Both the position numbers and the translations under genes were made by a program. From Dinochytrium kinnereticum (lineage: Eukaryota > Chytridiomycota > Chytridiomycetes > Chytridiales > Chytridiaceae): a stretch of DNA of 53,348 bases. The notes under the pieces were generated by a model that saw only the letters and a list, made by a program, of their open reading frames with translations, was not told the DNA's origin and searched no databases. Location: contig JADGJT010000135.1 of assembly GCA_027604005.1 (NCBI GenBank), forward strand, positions 1 to 53,348, written 5' to 3'. Of this stretch, positions 1 through 11,800 are shown piece after piece (position 1 is the first letter of the stretch; each line of letters opens with the position of its first letter).

Positions 1-1579
1 GAAAAGGTACACAGAGGACTTAAGTGTTTTGGGACGACTCGCCGCAGCGAACATGTGAGAAACGCTAGATTCTCACAGTGCGAGGAGCAATGCAGTGATG
101 GTTGAGCTGTTGAACTGGTGTTCTGTTGTGGAGTTGTTGTTGTTGTTATATAAAAACGTGTGGGGCACGGCTTTTATATGACTCCATTGAAGGGTTATCG
201 CCGCGGGCTTTTACCATCATGGGTAACTTTACCGCCGTTTTAGGCATTTTGACTTATACCATATTAAGCTACCATTAAATTCAGTGTCGGTGCTACAGGA
301 ATATGCATGTGAATTTATTTCCCATACTCCAGTGAATATCTCCATTTCACAACATCTACCTTGTCAAAATTCCTCTCAAACACTCTTCTATACTCTGGTA
401 AGCCCGTTGAACCTATTGCGATCCTATTGCGATCCTCCGAAGTTCTCTTTGGTCGTCCTCATGACCATATCGCAGCACTGAGATGCTGGGAAAAAAAATT
501 GCCAAACTGCTCAGATGGACAGGTTCTGTTCTCGTTGCTGCCGTAGGCGTTTCGTTGGTTTATATATGATCCATCTGCACTGTGTTTCATCAGCAAATAA
601 AGCAGTTTGCTGTTCTTCTTGTATTTCTTGTTGTCTTCTGAGTGGACATACTTGGAAAGCAACGAAGTGACTGGCTCGAATCAATGTTGTCGGGCAACAC
701 CGTCTGTTTCTTCCGAACAGCATTTACTCGTTTCCCTCCATGCGTCTTCTTTTTGGTGGTGATCATCATCCATTAATTGATCGGGGCGGTGATAAGGGAT
801 GAATGAATGATGGCTAGTAGTCCGAACGGTCGACCCGCGAAGGCTCTTAAACCATTGGCCGATGTCTTTAACCCTCAGCCTGGCCGCCATCAGCCGGTGG
901 CGAATGGTTGACTTTGGCCAGTGTCAGCCTTCACTGGTGAGAGGTCACCAACTTGGTTGAACTTTGAGCCGAACATTGGAAAGTGAAGTCGGCGACGCAA
1001 TAGCGATTCTACCTGAACGAGTGGGCTTTTGGAATATTATTACCTGCACCAGGTGAGCAGCAACTGATGCTGCCCAACTTCAATGACGTGAAATGGAGCC
1101 ACTAACAAAAATACGTTTTGTCTTTCTCACAAATTGAATCTCACTCTGAACGGCAAATAGAATAAGACGCTCCCAGCCCCACGCAAGTGAGTGCCACAAT
1201 AACCATGCCGTTTATCCATGTGTTAGATATCTGGGTGCAGTTGTTCATTCGGCAAGACCGAAACGTGCAGGCTGCGACGTAGTGGAGGAGGACGACAAGG
1301 GAGAGGCTTGAGATGAACAGCGGCTTTCAGTTTTTCCTGTGCATTGCTGTTTTCGTTGTCTCCGATACTTATTTTTTCGGTTTTTCTTGACTTGCTCTGC
1401 TTTTCTTGTTTATTTGAGATGATGAATTGTTGATGGATGAATTGTGTTGACGCTGTGGCAAGCAGATTGGGTCGTCTAAGCAGATGGCATCTTCAAATGC
1501 TTGCATAGCTGTTTGCCCCTGTTCGACACGGACATTATCACTTACGGTCTTGCTTCAACTCAATAATATGATTAAATCA
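1..1579. other. Left flank without a firmly supported gene
   Basis: Only short unconnected frames occur here. On the minus strand a frame from about 1548 to 1363 joins APC1 in phase if a 40-nt GT-AG intron (1549-1588) is removed, so it may be a further APC1 exon. A second minus-strand stretch, about 1325-1137, reads as roughly 60 hydrophobic residues ending in a stop and could also belong to the APC1 C-terminus. Positions 148-179 can fold as an AT-rich hairpin. Nothing else was recognised. Confidence 0.4.
148..179. repeat. Imperfect AT-rich inverted repeat (hairpin)
   Basis: An arm starting ATATAAAA and ending CGTG is followed by a loop of about 5 nt and a near-complementary arm ending TTTTATAT. 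One base is inserted in the right arm. The element has no assigned role; it could be a chance palindrome, part of a terminator or a remnant of a small element. Confidence 0.35.
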
Positions 1580-4500
1580 TTAAAATACAGTATTTCGATA
1601 AGGAGATTTCCTCTTGATGTAATAAACAATGGGTGAAAATGGCGCCTGTGTCCTAAGAGACGCAGACTCGATCGAAACTCCCCAATAATTTAGAGAATCC
1701 GAGACTACCTCACGTATGGTAGAAATTCTGGGTAGGATACAAGGAGTTGATGTGAGTATCAGAGTATCCTCGTTCCGAATATTGACGCTAGCATAACGAC
1801 GATATTCACTAGAGTCCAGAAGCTGGCACGATATTTGTAAAGGGAGGTTTACAATCGACCTATTGTCAATGTCGCGGGTTATTAAACACCTTGACTCAAT
1901 TGCGAGTATCCACATGTATCTAAGAGCCTCAAGATGAGTCCTATTGTCAGATGGTGATGCCGGAAATCTCGGGTATAGTGTGAAAAGGAGCCCCAGAACA
2001 GCCTCATTTGAAGTTCCAAACGTGTAGAGTCCGCCCCCCATAAATAAAATGCCAAGAGCAAGCTGACATGCAGCATGATGCCCGTACGAGGCGTTGGCAT
2101 ACGTGGTCTTTAAAAGGCACTCCAAATAATCAAAAAGCTCAGCATTCCCCGTACCAGCAAGAATAGAAGCTGCGGCAGTAATCATAACGTCATGGCAAAG
2201 ACGTGCTACACTTCTACGAGACCTTGCATTGAAAGAAGTATCTAAAAAACGAACTTAGTAACTTCATAACTCCATTTATGCTAACTTTTCAAGTCGATTT
2301 CTTTTGAAACAAACCGAATCTTTCTCATAATTGCCTGAAACGCGCGGGGACATCCTGTGCCTGCAAACTTTATCCCTAAACTCAAACAACTTCCTGCTAA
2401 AATGCCGAGATAAGCGTGTCTCGTTGACTCTAAAGATAAATAATTTGTGCCTTCTTCCTCAAAAAGCAGTTCCCCTTTTCGGATTGCAGAGGAGGACGAT
2501 ATCGAGAGACTTTTCATGTAGTCCGGAATTTGAAAACTAAACCAATCGTCCGTAACTTCGATAGAATCCCACATGATGAGATTTCGTCCCAAAGATTTTA
2601 GAAGAATAATGTCGTATCTCGAATAGTCAAGAAGATGCCGGGTTTGCGGAAGGTGCAATGAATCTGCGATTGATTTATCATTCGACTTCAAAAATAAAAG
2701 CATCAGGGCGATAATAGCGCCGATAGGAGAATGGTGGGAGGTATGGCTTGACGGGATGCCAGAGTTGCGAACAAGAACAAGTCGAACGAGCTCCTCAACG
2801 ACATCAATATCGCTTTTTCCAAAATGTAAACGCCCATTTCCTAAAGCAATCATGCCCAGCGCAAATCCAGAACATACGGATTGGATCTCGTACCCAGTAG
2901 AAATGTCAGTGTCTGTAACACTGTTGCAGGAACTGGAGGACATAAGTTCAGAAAGCATAGCCTCCAAATACTTTGAATTGCAAGTACCCATATAGTTAAG
3001 TCCGATTCCAATAACGCCTGCAGATTGAAGGAGGAACGACATTCTCATAGAATTTGAATTCGACGGCTTTAACGAGGGAATGTGAATAGACAATATCTTC
3101 GTCAGCCAAATATCCTCGCGCTTCCGGTAAGAAAAAGATAAACCGAGCAAAAGTCCGACTAATGTTATATCGTGGGCTGGGGAGAAATACTCAAGCAACC
3201 TCCAATTCTCAATTTGATCTAGAGTCCCTAAAATGCCCAGTCCGAAAAGAAATCCTCCGTACGTAGCAGTCGGCTCAAGCGGCTTGTTAAGTGACATCCA
3301 TGTGCTAGTAAGCTCTCGCTTATCTATAGCGAGGCGTAGGGCACATGAAATTCCATTGTGAAAATCGGGCCAATCCTTTAGTTCCGCAGGAGCTCCAAGA
3401 GGATCTAAATATACTCGTGTGTTCAACGGCGGCATTATCGCAGAGACTACCAAAGACGGTATGTCTAGGACCTCGGGTAATGTCATATCACTTGTCTGGA
3501 AAAAGGCGATAGCCTTTCCAAGCGAGCTTGCAAAGATACGATATGCCAACTTATGTAAGCTTTCTTGCTGAATCACTTGAATACTTTCGGGACTTGCAAT
3601 GTTAGACTGCTTATGCTATTAATTCAAACCTCATATCCATTGAGATATAAGCATTAATTTGAGACGGCGATTCAATAAACATCAAGCTTCCAAGTCGTTC
3701 CATAGCATCAAAACCAACCAAATCACTTGAGACATCAGGGAACATGCAAGAAAAAATATCATTGCCGCTAAACCTCAAGGAACGATTAAGACTTGCCACC
3801 TTATCCCGCAAGCGAAAATCATCCTAATACAAGAAATTAGTTTCAAAAATGAAAATGCTTTACCAAAGCACGCACGCGGCAATGTCGAGGTATCCGAGAT
3901 GATACTCGTGTCTGTTCGTTTGCATACACATCCTCCCTTCCTTTATAAAGTAAATATCAAATATGACACAAGTTCAAACCGATTAGCTCATATAGTGGCA
4001 AATTTGAGAATCGCGGGGGATAGCATCGAGAGTATTCAATTGCATCCCGAAGTCCAGCCGACATACTCTCCGGCATTAATTCAATATCACTTTCACGAAA
4101 ATTAGAAAGGCATTGCTGAATTTCAGACGGAGATTTCGCAAGTTCCAAATTGTTGTATGCCTTAAGAACTTTTGCGGATAAAGAATTGATTGGTAAGGAC
4201 TCAATATCCAGATACGGAATATTGAATAGAAGGGGTATTTCCGTCACTCCAATACTCGTCAATTTTTTTGCTTCTAACTCTGGCGGAACATTCTCATAAA
4301 GATTTGGCAAAGGCTTAGAAGCCTGCAGCTTCACCGTAGAGTTTCCTGAAATCCTCGATTTCATAGCACTGAACATCCTCGAAATCTGGGAAGATAGTGA
4401 GTCATCTTTCCAGCCAAAATACGTCGCTATACGCTGCAACAGTATAGCTAACTCATCGGTGTACTTCTTCATAAGCAGATTCGTCTTAAGCTCTTCCAGG

Positions 4501-6149
4501 AAGAACTGTGAGGCAACTACTACCATATGCAAAATCTCAGGATGCTCGAGCAATCCTTTAAATGCTGCACTTTCTTGCATGTAGGGATCGCATGATATGA
4601 TCAGCCTACGCAGCTTCGAGAATAAGGTGGCTCTATTGAGTTTGATATCGGAGGAACGTAAATCACAATCATTCGACCACATTTCCAGCCACTCTGATTC
4701 ATCAGTACTACCATCAACTTTATCCAATATAGAGAGTGTGGTGCTAGAACCAAAGCCTGTATAAAGGACCGTTGAAAGAACAAGATCCCAATCTCTAACA
4801 GGTACAGAATGACTAAGTAGACTGTGACGCAGGCCGAAAAAGGTAACAAAAAAACCCTCCCATGCTTCCGCAGGCAAAGTCATTCGTAAATACTGAAGGT
4901 ATAGATTCGCAACAGTAGCCAGCGGGCCGCATACAATTCGAAAACAAGATGATTGTCCCATGTCCATTAATCCTACATTGTTTTGTAGGGAGAAAAGCTT
5001 AGGTGGCAAGGTGCTCCGTGTCTGAAAATCTATACCGGATAAAAACCTTAGCTGCTGCTGAACTGCAACCCTTCTTCTCTTTTGAAGAGGTTGGCCTATG
5101 CCCCCTTTAATAATTTGCCGGCGGGGATATTCTGCAATAGAGCATGAAATCAGCTGCGTTAAACCCGTCCATAACGATACGTCTCCGTTGCTGTGGAATA
5201 TTATGGTATCCGAAAGCCCTGGCCGCAGCACTGGAACAGATTGGGCATAGTGTGCTTTGTATTCGAAACGGCGACCCCAAACATCTTTAGCAAGTGGATC
5301 ACATCCGATAAGGCGGTTATCCGATAAGTTCAGCCAAAAAATTATGCTTCCCTTTCTGTCCGCTGCAGGGAAAATGCGCTTAAAACTTTTCTATATTAGC
5401 AAAAGGCGTAGTAAGTCTAAGGACTCACCCCAAGACTGCAGTACGCTTCCATATCCGAACCAAAATATAGTGAGGGGAAGAGTCATGCGTGGCTGCTTGG
5501 ACGTCAACTGGATGCATGACTCCATCAAGAAGAATTTCCACTAATTTAAACGGGTCGCGCTCCAAATCCTTAATCTTCCGCTTGATATTCTCCAGCAGAA
5601 GAGAGTCAATTATAATCCAGGCGGTCAATGCTTTCGTTTCCCCAGACTCATGAGTGAAGATTAAAGAAAGCTGCCCATTTCCACTATGCACCGATACGAT
5701 CTCCTCACTATGCAGTATTCCTGGATTCTCTGCTTGGAGGTCCAAGCCTTTCCAAACGTCTATCGCTGGAAAGCCGTTCAGCGATAAGGGCTCATCCACA
5801 GGATGCATGATTAGATATGAACTAGATAGCGTTGAACCGGGTTGCTTATTTTCGATGAGAAGTCCTACAGACAGTTCCCATACCCTCCCCATCTCAAATG
5901 GAAGATGGACGGTGTATTTAAACCCTCCCTCAACATAGAAATGGATAGAGGCTTTTAGAATCACTGCACGAGTCTTTTTCACTAGAGAAAAACATCAGAA
6001 AATACGTTGCAGGCACTCTTCAAACATGAAACGTGTTTTCCTGCCTCGAGCCCATCGGTTGAAGGTACATCTTTATCAAATTTAGTACCCCTTCTTGGCC
6101 TCTGCAACTCACCAAAAACAAATGAGCATACCAATGTCCGAGAGGTCAT
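1580..6149 (-). CDS. APC1: Anaphase-promoting complex subunit 1
   Basis: Largest scaffold of the APC/C ubiquitin ligase, which drives mitotic exit in the nucleus. Seven exons were resolved: 6149-6113, 5981-5429, 5355-3980, 3940-3864, 3823-3630, 3583-2286, and 2241 to a stop at 1580, giving 1,398 residues. The middle and C-terminal part carries the proteasome/cyclosome-type repeats, for example LVGLLLGLSFSYRK, GVIGIGLNYMGT, LAGSCLSLGIKFAGTG and LALGILFMGGGLYTFGTSN. The N-terminal part aligns with the WD40-like domain (HLPFEMGRVW, LIMHPVDEPLSL). Family members are usually 1,500-2,000 residues. The start chosen here omits about 110 N-terminal residues, and the stop at 1580 lacks the last part of the family. 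A 40-nt intron (1549-1588) could add a 3' exon, so both ends are provisional. The gene is divergent from RPC40. Confidence 0.9.
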
Positions 6150-6204
6150 TTCACGTGACTTTTTTTTTTTCTTAATAGCTTGTCAGCTCGACAGTCTGGT
6201 TGCG
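6150..6204. promoter_or_regulatory. Short bidirectional intergenic region between APC1 and RPC40
   Basis: Only 55 bp separate the proposed start codons of APC1 (minus, 6149) and RPC40 (plus, 6205). It contains a long T-run followed by an acceptor-like CTTAATAG. Both promoters must lie here or inside the neighbouring 5' exons, unless one start codon is wrong. Confidence 0.4.
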
Positions 6205-7641
6205 ATGTCACATCCAAGACATGTTGTTCTCCACAAAGACCATGTGTCCAATGTAGGTGCTTCTGTAGATTTTCTATCGGCACAATCTACCGCACTCTTT
6301 CTCTTTCTTATGATAGCATATGCAGTCTATGTCGGATCTGGCTGATTTCGATGTTAGGTCTCTTCAATGGACTTCCCTGGAAGGTCCCCCTTTTCCAAGG
6401 AAGATTACAGCTGGAATCTGGCTGCATTCATTGAGGTAGTTGTTAAAATAATCAATGGCTCATGTTTGGAAGGGCTTTCAAATAGTTATATCCCAACTTT
6501 CAAAGCACGACATGGAGTTTGATTTGATCGGTATTGATGCATCCATCGCTAATGCTCTGAGGCGAATCATGATTTCTGAGGTATAAGCATGCTATTTATT
6601 TACCATAACTGCTGCAGGTTCCCACAATGGCTATAGAAAAGGTTTATGTACACAACAACACGTCCGTTATGCATGATGAAATATTGTCACATCGGTTGGG
6701 ACTTGTTCCTATTCTTGCTGATCCACGACTCTTCCAGTTTAAAGAAAATGGTATACCAAGCGTTAATGCTTTTTTTAATTTTTTTTTTTCAGGAGATGGT
6801 CCAACTGACTTAAACACCATCGTTTTTAAGTTGAATGTGAAGTGTGAAATAACTTCCAGTATGAAAAACAAATCAAGTGATCCTCTCGATACATTGCATT
6901 CTTGTGGTAAGCAACACCGTGATTGTAATAACGCTAACCCCTTTCATAATTAGTTTACTCTCGAGATCTCAAATGGGTTCCCGAAGGAGATCAAGAAGAA
7001 AGATTTGCAAACAGTCCGATTAAGCCCGTACATGACGATATTCTTTTGGTGAAACTTCGCCCGGGGCAGCAAATTAACCTTGACCTACATTGCCAAAAAG
7101 GAATTGGGAAAGAGCATGCCAAATGGTCGCCTGTTGGTTTGTATTTTGCACTTAACATTGTTTTATGCGGTTTCTCTCGCTAAGAAACACTAAAAAAAAT
7201 TACCGTAAATAGCCACCGCTTCGTATCGCCTTCTACCAGAAATCAGGATACTTTCCCCAATTACGGGAGCAAGCGCTTTTCATTTTCAAAAATGCTTTCC
7301 TCCTTCCGTGATAGATGTTTTTGTCAACGAAAATGGTATTTGTCTACCAGAAAGCTATCCTGACAATTTAGGCGAGCATGAGGCACGCGTCTCAAATGCT
7401 AGGAAAGATACCGTTAGCCGTGAAGTTCTTCGGTTTTCCGAATTTGAAGGGAAGGTCGAGCTTTTGCGCGTTCGGGATCACTTCATTTGTAAGTATATTT
7501 TATGACCGCTTTTCTAATGAAAAAGTTTCTGTTGAATCGAGCGGTATTCTACCGCCTCACACCATTTTTGAAGAAGCATTATTGGTATTGATTAATAAGT
7601 GTAAACATTTGAAGAAGCATTTGACTGCTTTAGACATTTGA
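6205..7641 (+). CDS. RPC40: DNA-directed RNA polymerases I and III subunit AC40 (RPAC1)
   Basis: Alpha-like subunit shared by RNA polymerases I and III; it pairs with AC19 to nucleate assembly in the nucleus. Eight exons: 6205-6252, 6358-6435, 6473-6580, 6618-6750, 6793-6906, 6954-7136, 7213-7488, 7526-7641, giving 351 residues, close to the usual 335-350. Diagnostic blocks are SSMDFPGR near the N-terminus, [20 protein letters not shown] (dimerisation domain), [20 protein letters not shown], and the C-terminal return of the alpha fold at [19 protein letters not shown]. The start is the only ATG placed just before the conserved [12 protein letters not shown] stretch. Introns are 36-105 nt. The gene is convergent with SGF73, 45 bp away. 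Confidence 0.95.
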
Positions 7642-7686
7642 ATAAAATTCAATATGTCAGAATGTGATATGATATTTTATTACATA

Positions 7687-8556
7687 CTATTCGGGAGGAA
7701 CCCGCCGGTCCCGAATCTCTCTAAGAAGAGAGGATAGTGTCGATGATGTGATTTTTCGAATGAGAGATGATAAGCGGAAGTGGCTTGTGAGTGATATCGG
7801 ACTAGGTGAAGCTCCACGAATAGCATCAAAAACTGCCATCGCTTCTGCTTCGGAGGTCATATCGAGATTTGCCATTGGTACTGCGGCCTGTGTCCGAACC
7901 ATGAGCTTTTGTGTGCCACCTTTCGCCTCTAATAAAGAGATTAGTTGAAAAATCAGGATAAAGCAAACTGAAACAGCCAAACCTCTGCTTTTTAAGTGAT
8001 ACTCCTGAAATAAAGTGTCATATTGTTGAGTTCGACCAAAAACTGAGCGCTTAGCCGATACGGAATGAATTTTGCAAGTGATGGAGCGGGTGCAAAGCTG
8101 GCCAGTCTCAAGGACGACTCCACATTGCTTATCCAAATCAATGGGACCTAGCGACCATGCTTAGCACTCACCCTCTTCTTTCATTTTTTCACCTTTAACT
8201 TTTCGCGTGTCTTGTTTTGGAATTTTGGTTTTATCTCGATCGCTTTTTGCTTTAGACCAAATAATTCAGAATTCCGCGATCACATATGATGCAATACCTT
8301 CTACGGTGACTTCCTTTTTCCTTTTTTTCTTTGCGGGGGCACCATTTGAAACTTCCTGCTGAAACAATTCAGCTGTTGGGTTCATTTTCTTGCAATTTTC
8401 TTGGCCGTTTTAACTACATCTCATTTATGACTGCTTCTACTTACCAATGTGAGATATGAGGCCACTGTGCACTAGAGGCTTGGAGCAGACATTGCAGAAA
8501 ACGACAAGTATGTCATCGGAGATGAAAAGCCCGCCGTTTTGCTCTATCTCATTCAT
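7687..8556 (-). CDS. SGF73: SAGA-associated factor 73 (ataxin-7 family, SCA7 domain)
   Basis: Subunit that anchors the deubiquitinase module to the SAGA coactivator and acts on H2B ubiquitin. Exons: 8556-8445, 8399-8298, 8249-8172, 8147-7983, 7928-7687, giving 232 residues. An N-terminal C2HC zinc finger reads CNVCSKPLVHSGLISHIENC, completed only after splicing 8400-8444. A lysine-rich linker follows. The SCA7 domain in exon 4 reads DKQCGVVLETGQLC then CKIHSVSAKR. The protein is short compared with yeast Sgf73 (657 residues). Two splice questions remain. The exon 3/4 intron would be only 24 nt (8148-8171) with the strong GTGAGT donor, or 45 nt with a weaker GTGAAA donor. The 54-nt intron at 7929-7982 has no stop and could be retained in frame. 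Confidence 0.9.
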
Positions 8557-8895
8557 TTTGATGAAATGAGCATATTAATTACGTGTAACAATGAGGGGAT
8601 TGTTGCTGTCAATGAAACGCCTCTCCTATATCGGGTTATGCGGGTTATAAATCAGTATAAGATAAAAAAAAAAGTGTTCATAAGGGCGGAAGGAAAGCAT
8701 CCACAGAACGGCTGTAACTGCTATTGTTCCATCTCTCGAGCCCTAAGCTTAGAAAACTATTTTCATTTCTCAACCCTCTTTTCAAATATTATCTCTCTCA
8801 TTCGTTTTTTCTCGGACCAGACGGCTTCCCTCAATGTGGCTGTAAATAAAATCAAAAGATTTTTACTTTGGCCCAGATAAGTTTATTCAAATGTC
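8557..8895. other. SGF73/NOT1 intergenic spacer
   Basis: About 340 bp between the SGF73 start and the NOT1 stop, both on the minus strand. It should contain the SGF73 promoter and the NOT1 3' end. No RNA gene, repeat or conserved frame was seen. Confidence 0.5.
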
Positions 8896-11800
8896 TCAAG
8901 CACGCATCAAGGATGATTGAATACTTTTGGCTACTGAGCTGAACAGCCGCTCAATCTCAGGTGCACAGCGTATAAAATTTGTGTGGTCCCAAAAGCTGTA
9001 TCTAGGATTCCGAATAAGTTCGATAAAGGTAATCAACAATCCGTATGGGTGCGGGCGATTGACAATCAATCGCTCTATTAACACCCTAAATATAATTAGA
9101 ATCAAGTAATATATCACCCCTTACCGAGTGATTTGCTCTTGAATGATTTCTTGATTGGCCTCTGCAAATAGGTATAGCAGAACACAGCTGAAGTAATGTG
9201 TATGGCTATTTGGATACCTCAACTGATTTGCAATAGCGCTAACAAATAGATAGCGGCCTTTCGAGAAGTTAGAATCATTGATGTATCAAGCGCTTACCCT
9301 CTGTGTCCAGGTCGACAATAAGCTGTTGAAATATATCCATAGGCGCACTATGCGTTATAGGAGGAGAACCCTGCAAAGGTTTGCTCTGCGCCTGCGTTAT
9401 CGCTTGGACACCGACGTAAAGAACCAAGGCGTTAATAACAGGGACATTATACTTCGTTCCGCTTTCACTTTGCACGCTAGCTGGGGATAAAAGGCGGCTT
9501 CGTAGATCAAGCAGGAACGAAACAGGGCCGCGAGTTTTCAGGTAAGTGTCAATATCAACTTTGAAGTTTCCGGGTATCAAACTGCTCGTGTAGTCCGACA
9601 TAACGCGGGGTGGCTGGTTGATTTCTGGCAGCAAATCGACTTTAAGATTCGGGGTGAATGGATCGGGCAATCTCATGTTCCGTGGGAAGGCGCTTAAAAT
9701 CAAGTTTCGAAGTTGAATGCAAGAATGTGGAATTACATCAACAAAGCTAAAGTGATAGTCACAAAGGAACTCTGGAAAATCATGGAGTAAGACCAATAGT
9801 ATCCGTAAAGTCGCTTTGTATAACAGTCTCGTGGTTTCGACCATCTCCGTTTCTCTCAAAAACGGCCCAAGGAATTTGAAAAGGTCGACAAGAAGCCTTT
9901 GGAAAAATGGCCATCCCTATTATCAAGTTTAACGGATCAGTGAGCGGAGATTTTTGAAATGATATATCAGAAGTCAGAAGGATAGAATAGTACCTTTGAA
10001 TTCTCCGCCAGTAGAAGCTTCGGCATAAAATAGCGATGGGATATTAATTGAATCCACGAGAAGGTAAAACCAGGAAGAAAAGAGGGCTGCAATGTATGGA
10101 AAGTATTGCTTGAAAAGGGTGTTAGGACTTAATAGAAGACTGGCTGTTACCTCATCGCAGACAGAATCTGGAAGGACAACGGCTGAAGCTGTTCATCGTA
10201 TACGTCTAATTCACTCAAAAGACTAGAAAATAATCTAAAGAAAGGACGTTGATTGAAAGTGGAACGTTTTTGCTCGTGCGAGTGGACTAAAACCAAGACA
10301 ACGATAGATAATATCTTGGTCATTAGGTTTGTCATCAAGTTTAGGTTGTAACGGACAAGCAGTACAATGAGCTTTGCAAAAGCGTCAACTGCTTGGAAAG
10401 GCGAAGTATTGAACATTGGTGAGGCCTTTGCCTTCACATAGCTTTCAACGCTTAATTCTGTACAAATCCGGAAGAAGAGAGATGAGACATCATCTCCCAA
10501 AATCCCTTGCTGCTGCAACTAGAAAATTGTGAAACTGAAGCACACACTAGAAAGATTCAAACCTGGAAGATATAAAGCACATGTGTCCGTGCATTTGAAG
10601 ATGGGTTATGATACACTCGTACCCACTCCAAAAACAATGACCCTAGCTTGTCTCTCAAAGCCGACGGATCATTTTCTTTAACGGTTTCCTTTCCAAGAGG
10701 AAGATTGAACTTTTTCGTTACTGCCTCAAAAACTTCCTTGGCACTAGAAAATGTTAGAAAAAGTTATAAAAGTAACAAAATATACGTTGAAGAGATGCTG
10801 CCTCGGCCACTCAACTTTCCCAATATTTCAACGCAATTCTGCAGCCCTTCCTTCGATAATCCCTGGGGCTCATCTAGCACTGTCCTCTTCAAGAGCGCCG
10901 AGGCAAAGTCTGAGGCACCTGGCCTTCCGCATTCAATCATTCGAGCCACATGAGCGTCGAGGTCGGGCAGGGTAAGCAATTGCGTTTGAAGGAAAGCAAC
11001 AGTCACATCGACATTTAATTTCCGCTGAATCTAGTGAGTACTAGCAAAATAAAAGGAGCCCACCTCGTCATCAGCATACAAGAACCATGAAGCAAATTCC
11101 CTTCCGGCCCGCTTCGACATATCCAGCAGACGTTCTAACAAAACGGAGTAACACTCCCGAGAAAGTTGGCTTTCGGCAGAGTAAATATGCCTAACAATTT
11201 TTTGTGATATCATCAGAAGCCAGTCATCACGTGAAAGAGTCTGGGCAAAGAAATTCAAGATTTGCCGTAGCATTGATCGTATATCATGATGCTGGGGCAA
11301 AGATGCGAAGGCTGCATCCCCTGCTACGGTAATAAGTTTATCCAAATCGGATTGGTAAAGCTAAGACGGTCAATAGGTTCGTCTCAGTCAGTAACATACT
11401 GCAAACTTTTCGACAATCGCCTGTATTTGTGGCGCATTATCATCGTATGCTGCATTCGTTGCAGAAGAGTTTTCGGGACGAAGCCGTGACAAACGCTCGG
11501 AGGCATCTAAAAATTGAGTAAAAGGATGCTAAAAAATCTCACCTGGGGCCGCTTTTGCAATCCGTGAAAAGTCCTCGTACACTCGCAGTTGTAGTGGAGT
11601 TAGCCCACCCGCCTTCAACCTTAGTGGATCAGGAAGACTAGAGGGATACCGAGACGCGGCGTAAATTGCAACGTCATAGAATGGCTGATTCGTTCGCTTA
11701 TAGAAAAACAAGAGATGATGGCAGCATTCAAAACGTACACTTCAATAATAACGAACGGTGATGCTTATTCTCACCTCTCTATGCTTCCGTCTATTGATAA

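Noticed and set aside
3864..3911. Short APC1 exon beginning at 3911
   Set aside because: It led to a stop in the next exon. The acceptor at 3941 gives LIGREDVYANEQ, which fits the family and keeps frame.
8539..8880. 113-codon plus-strand frame between SGF73 and NOT1
   Set aside because: It begins antisense to SGF73 exon 1, is low in complexity and matches no family.
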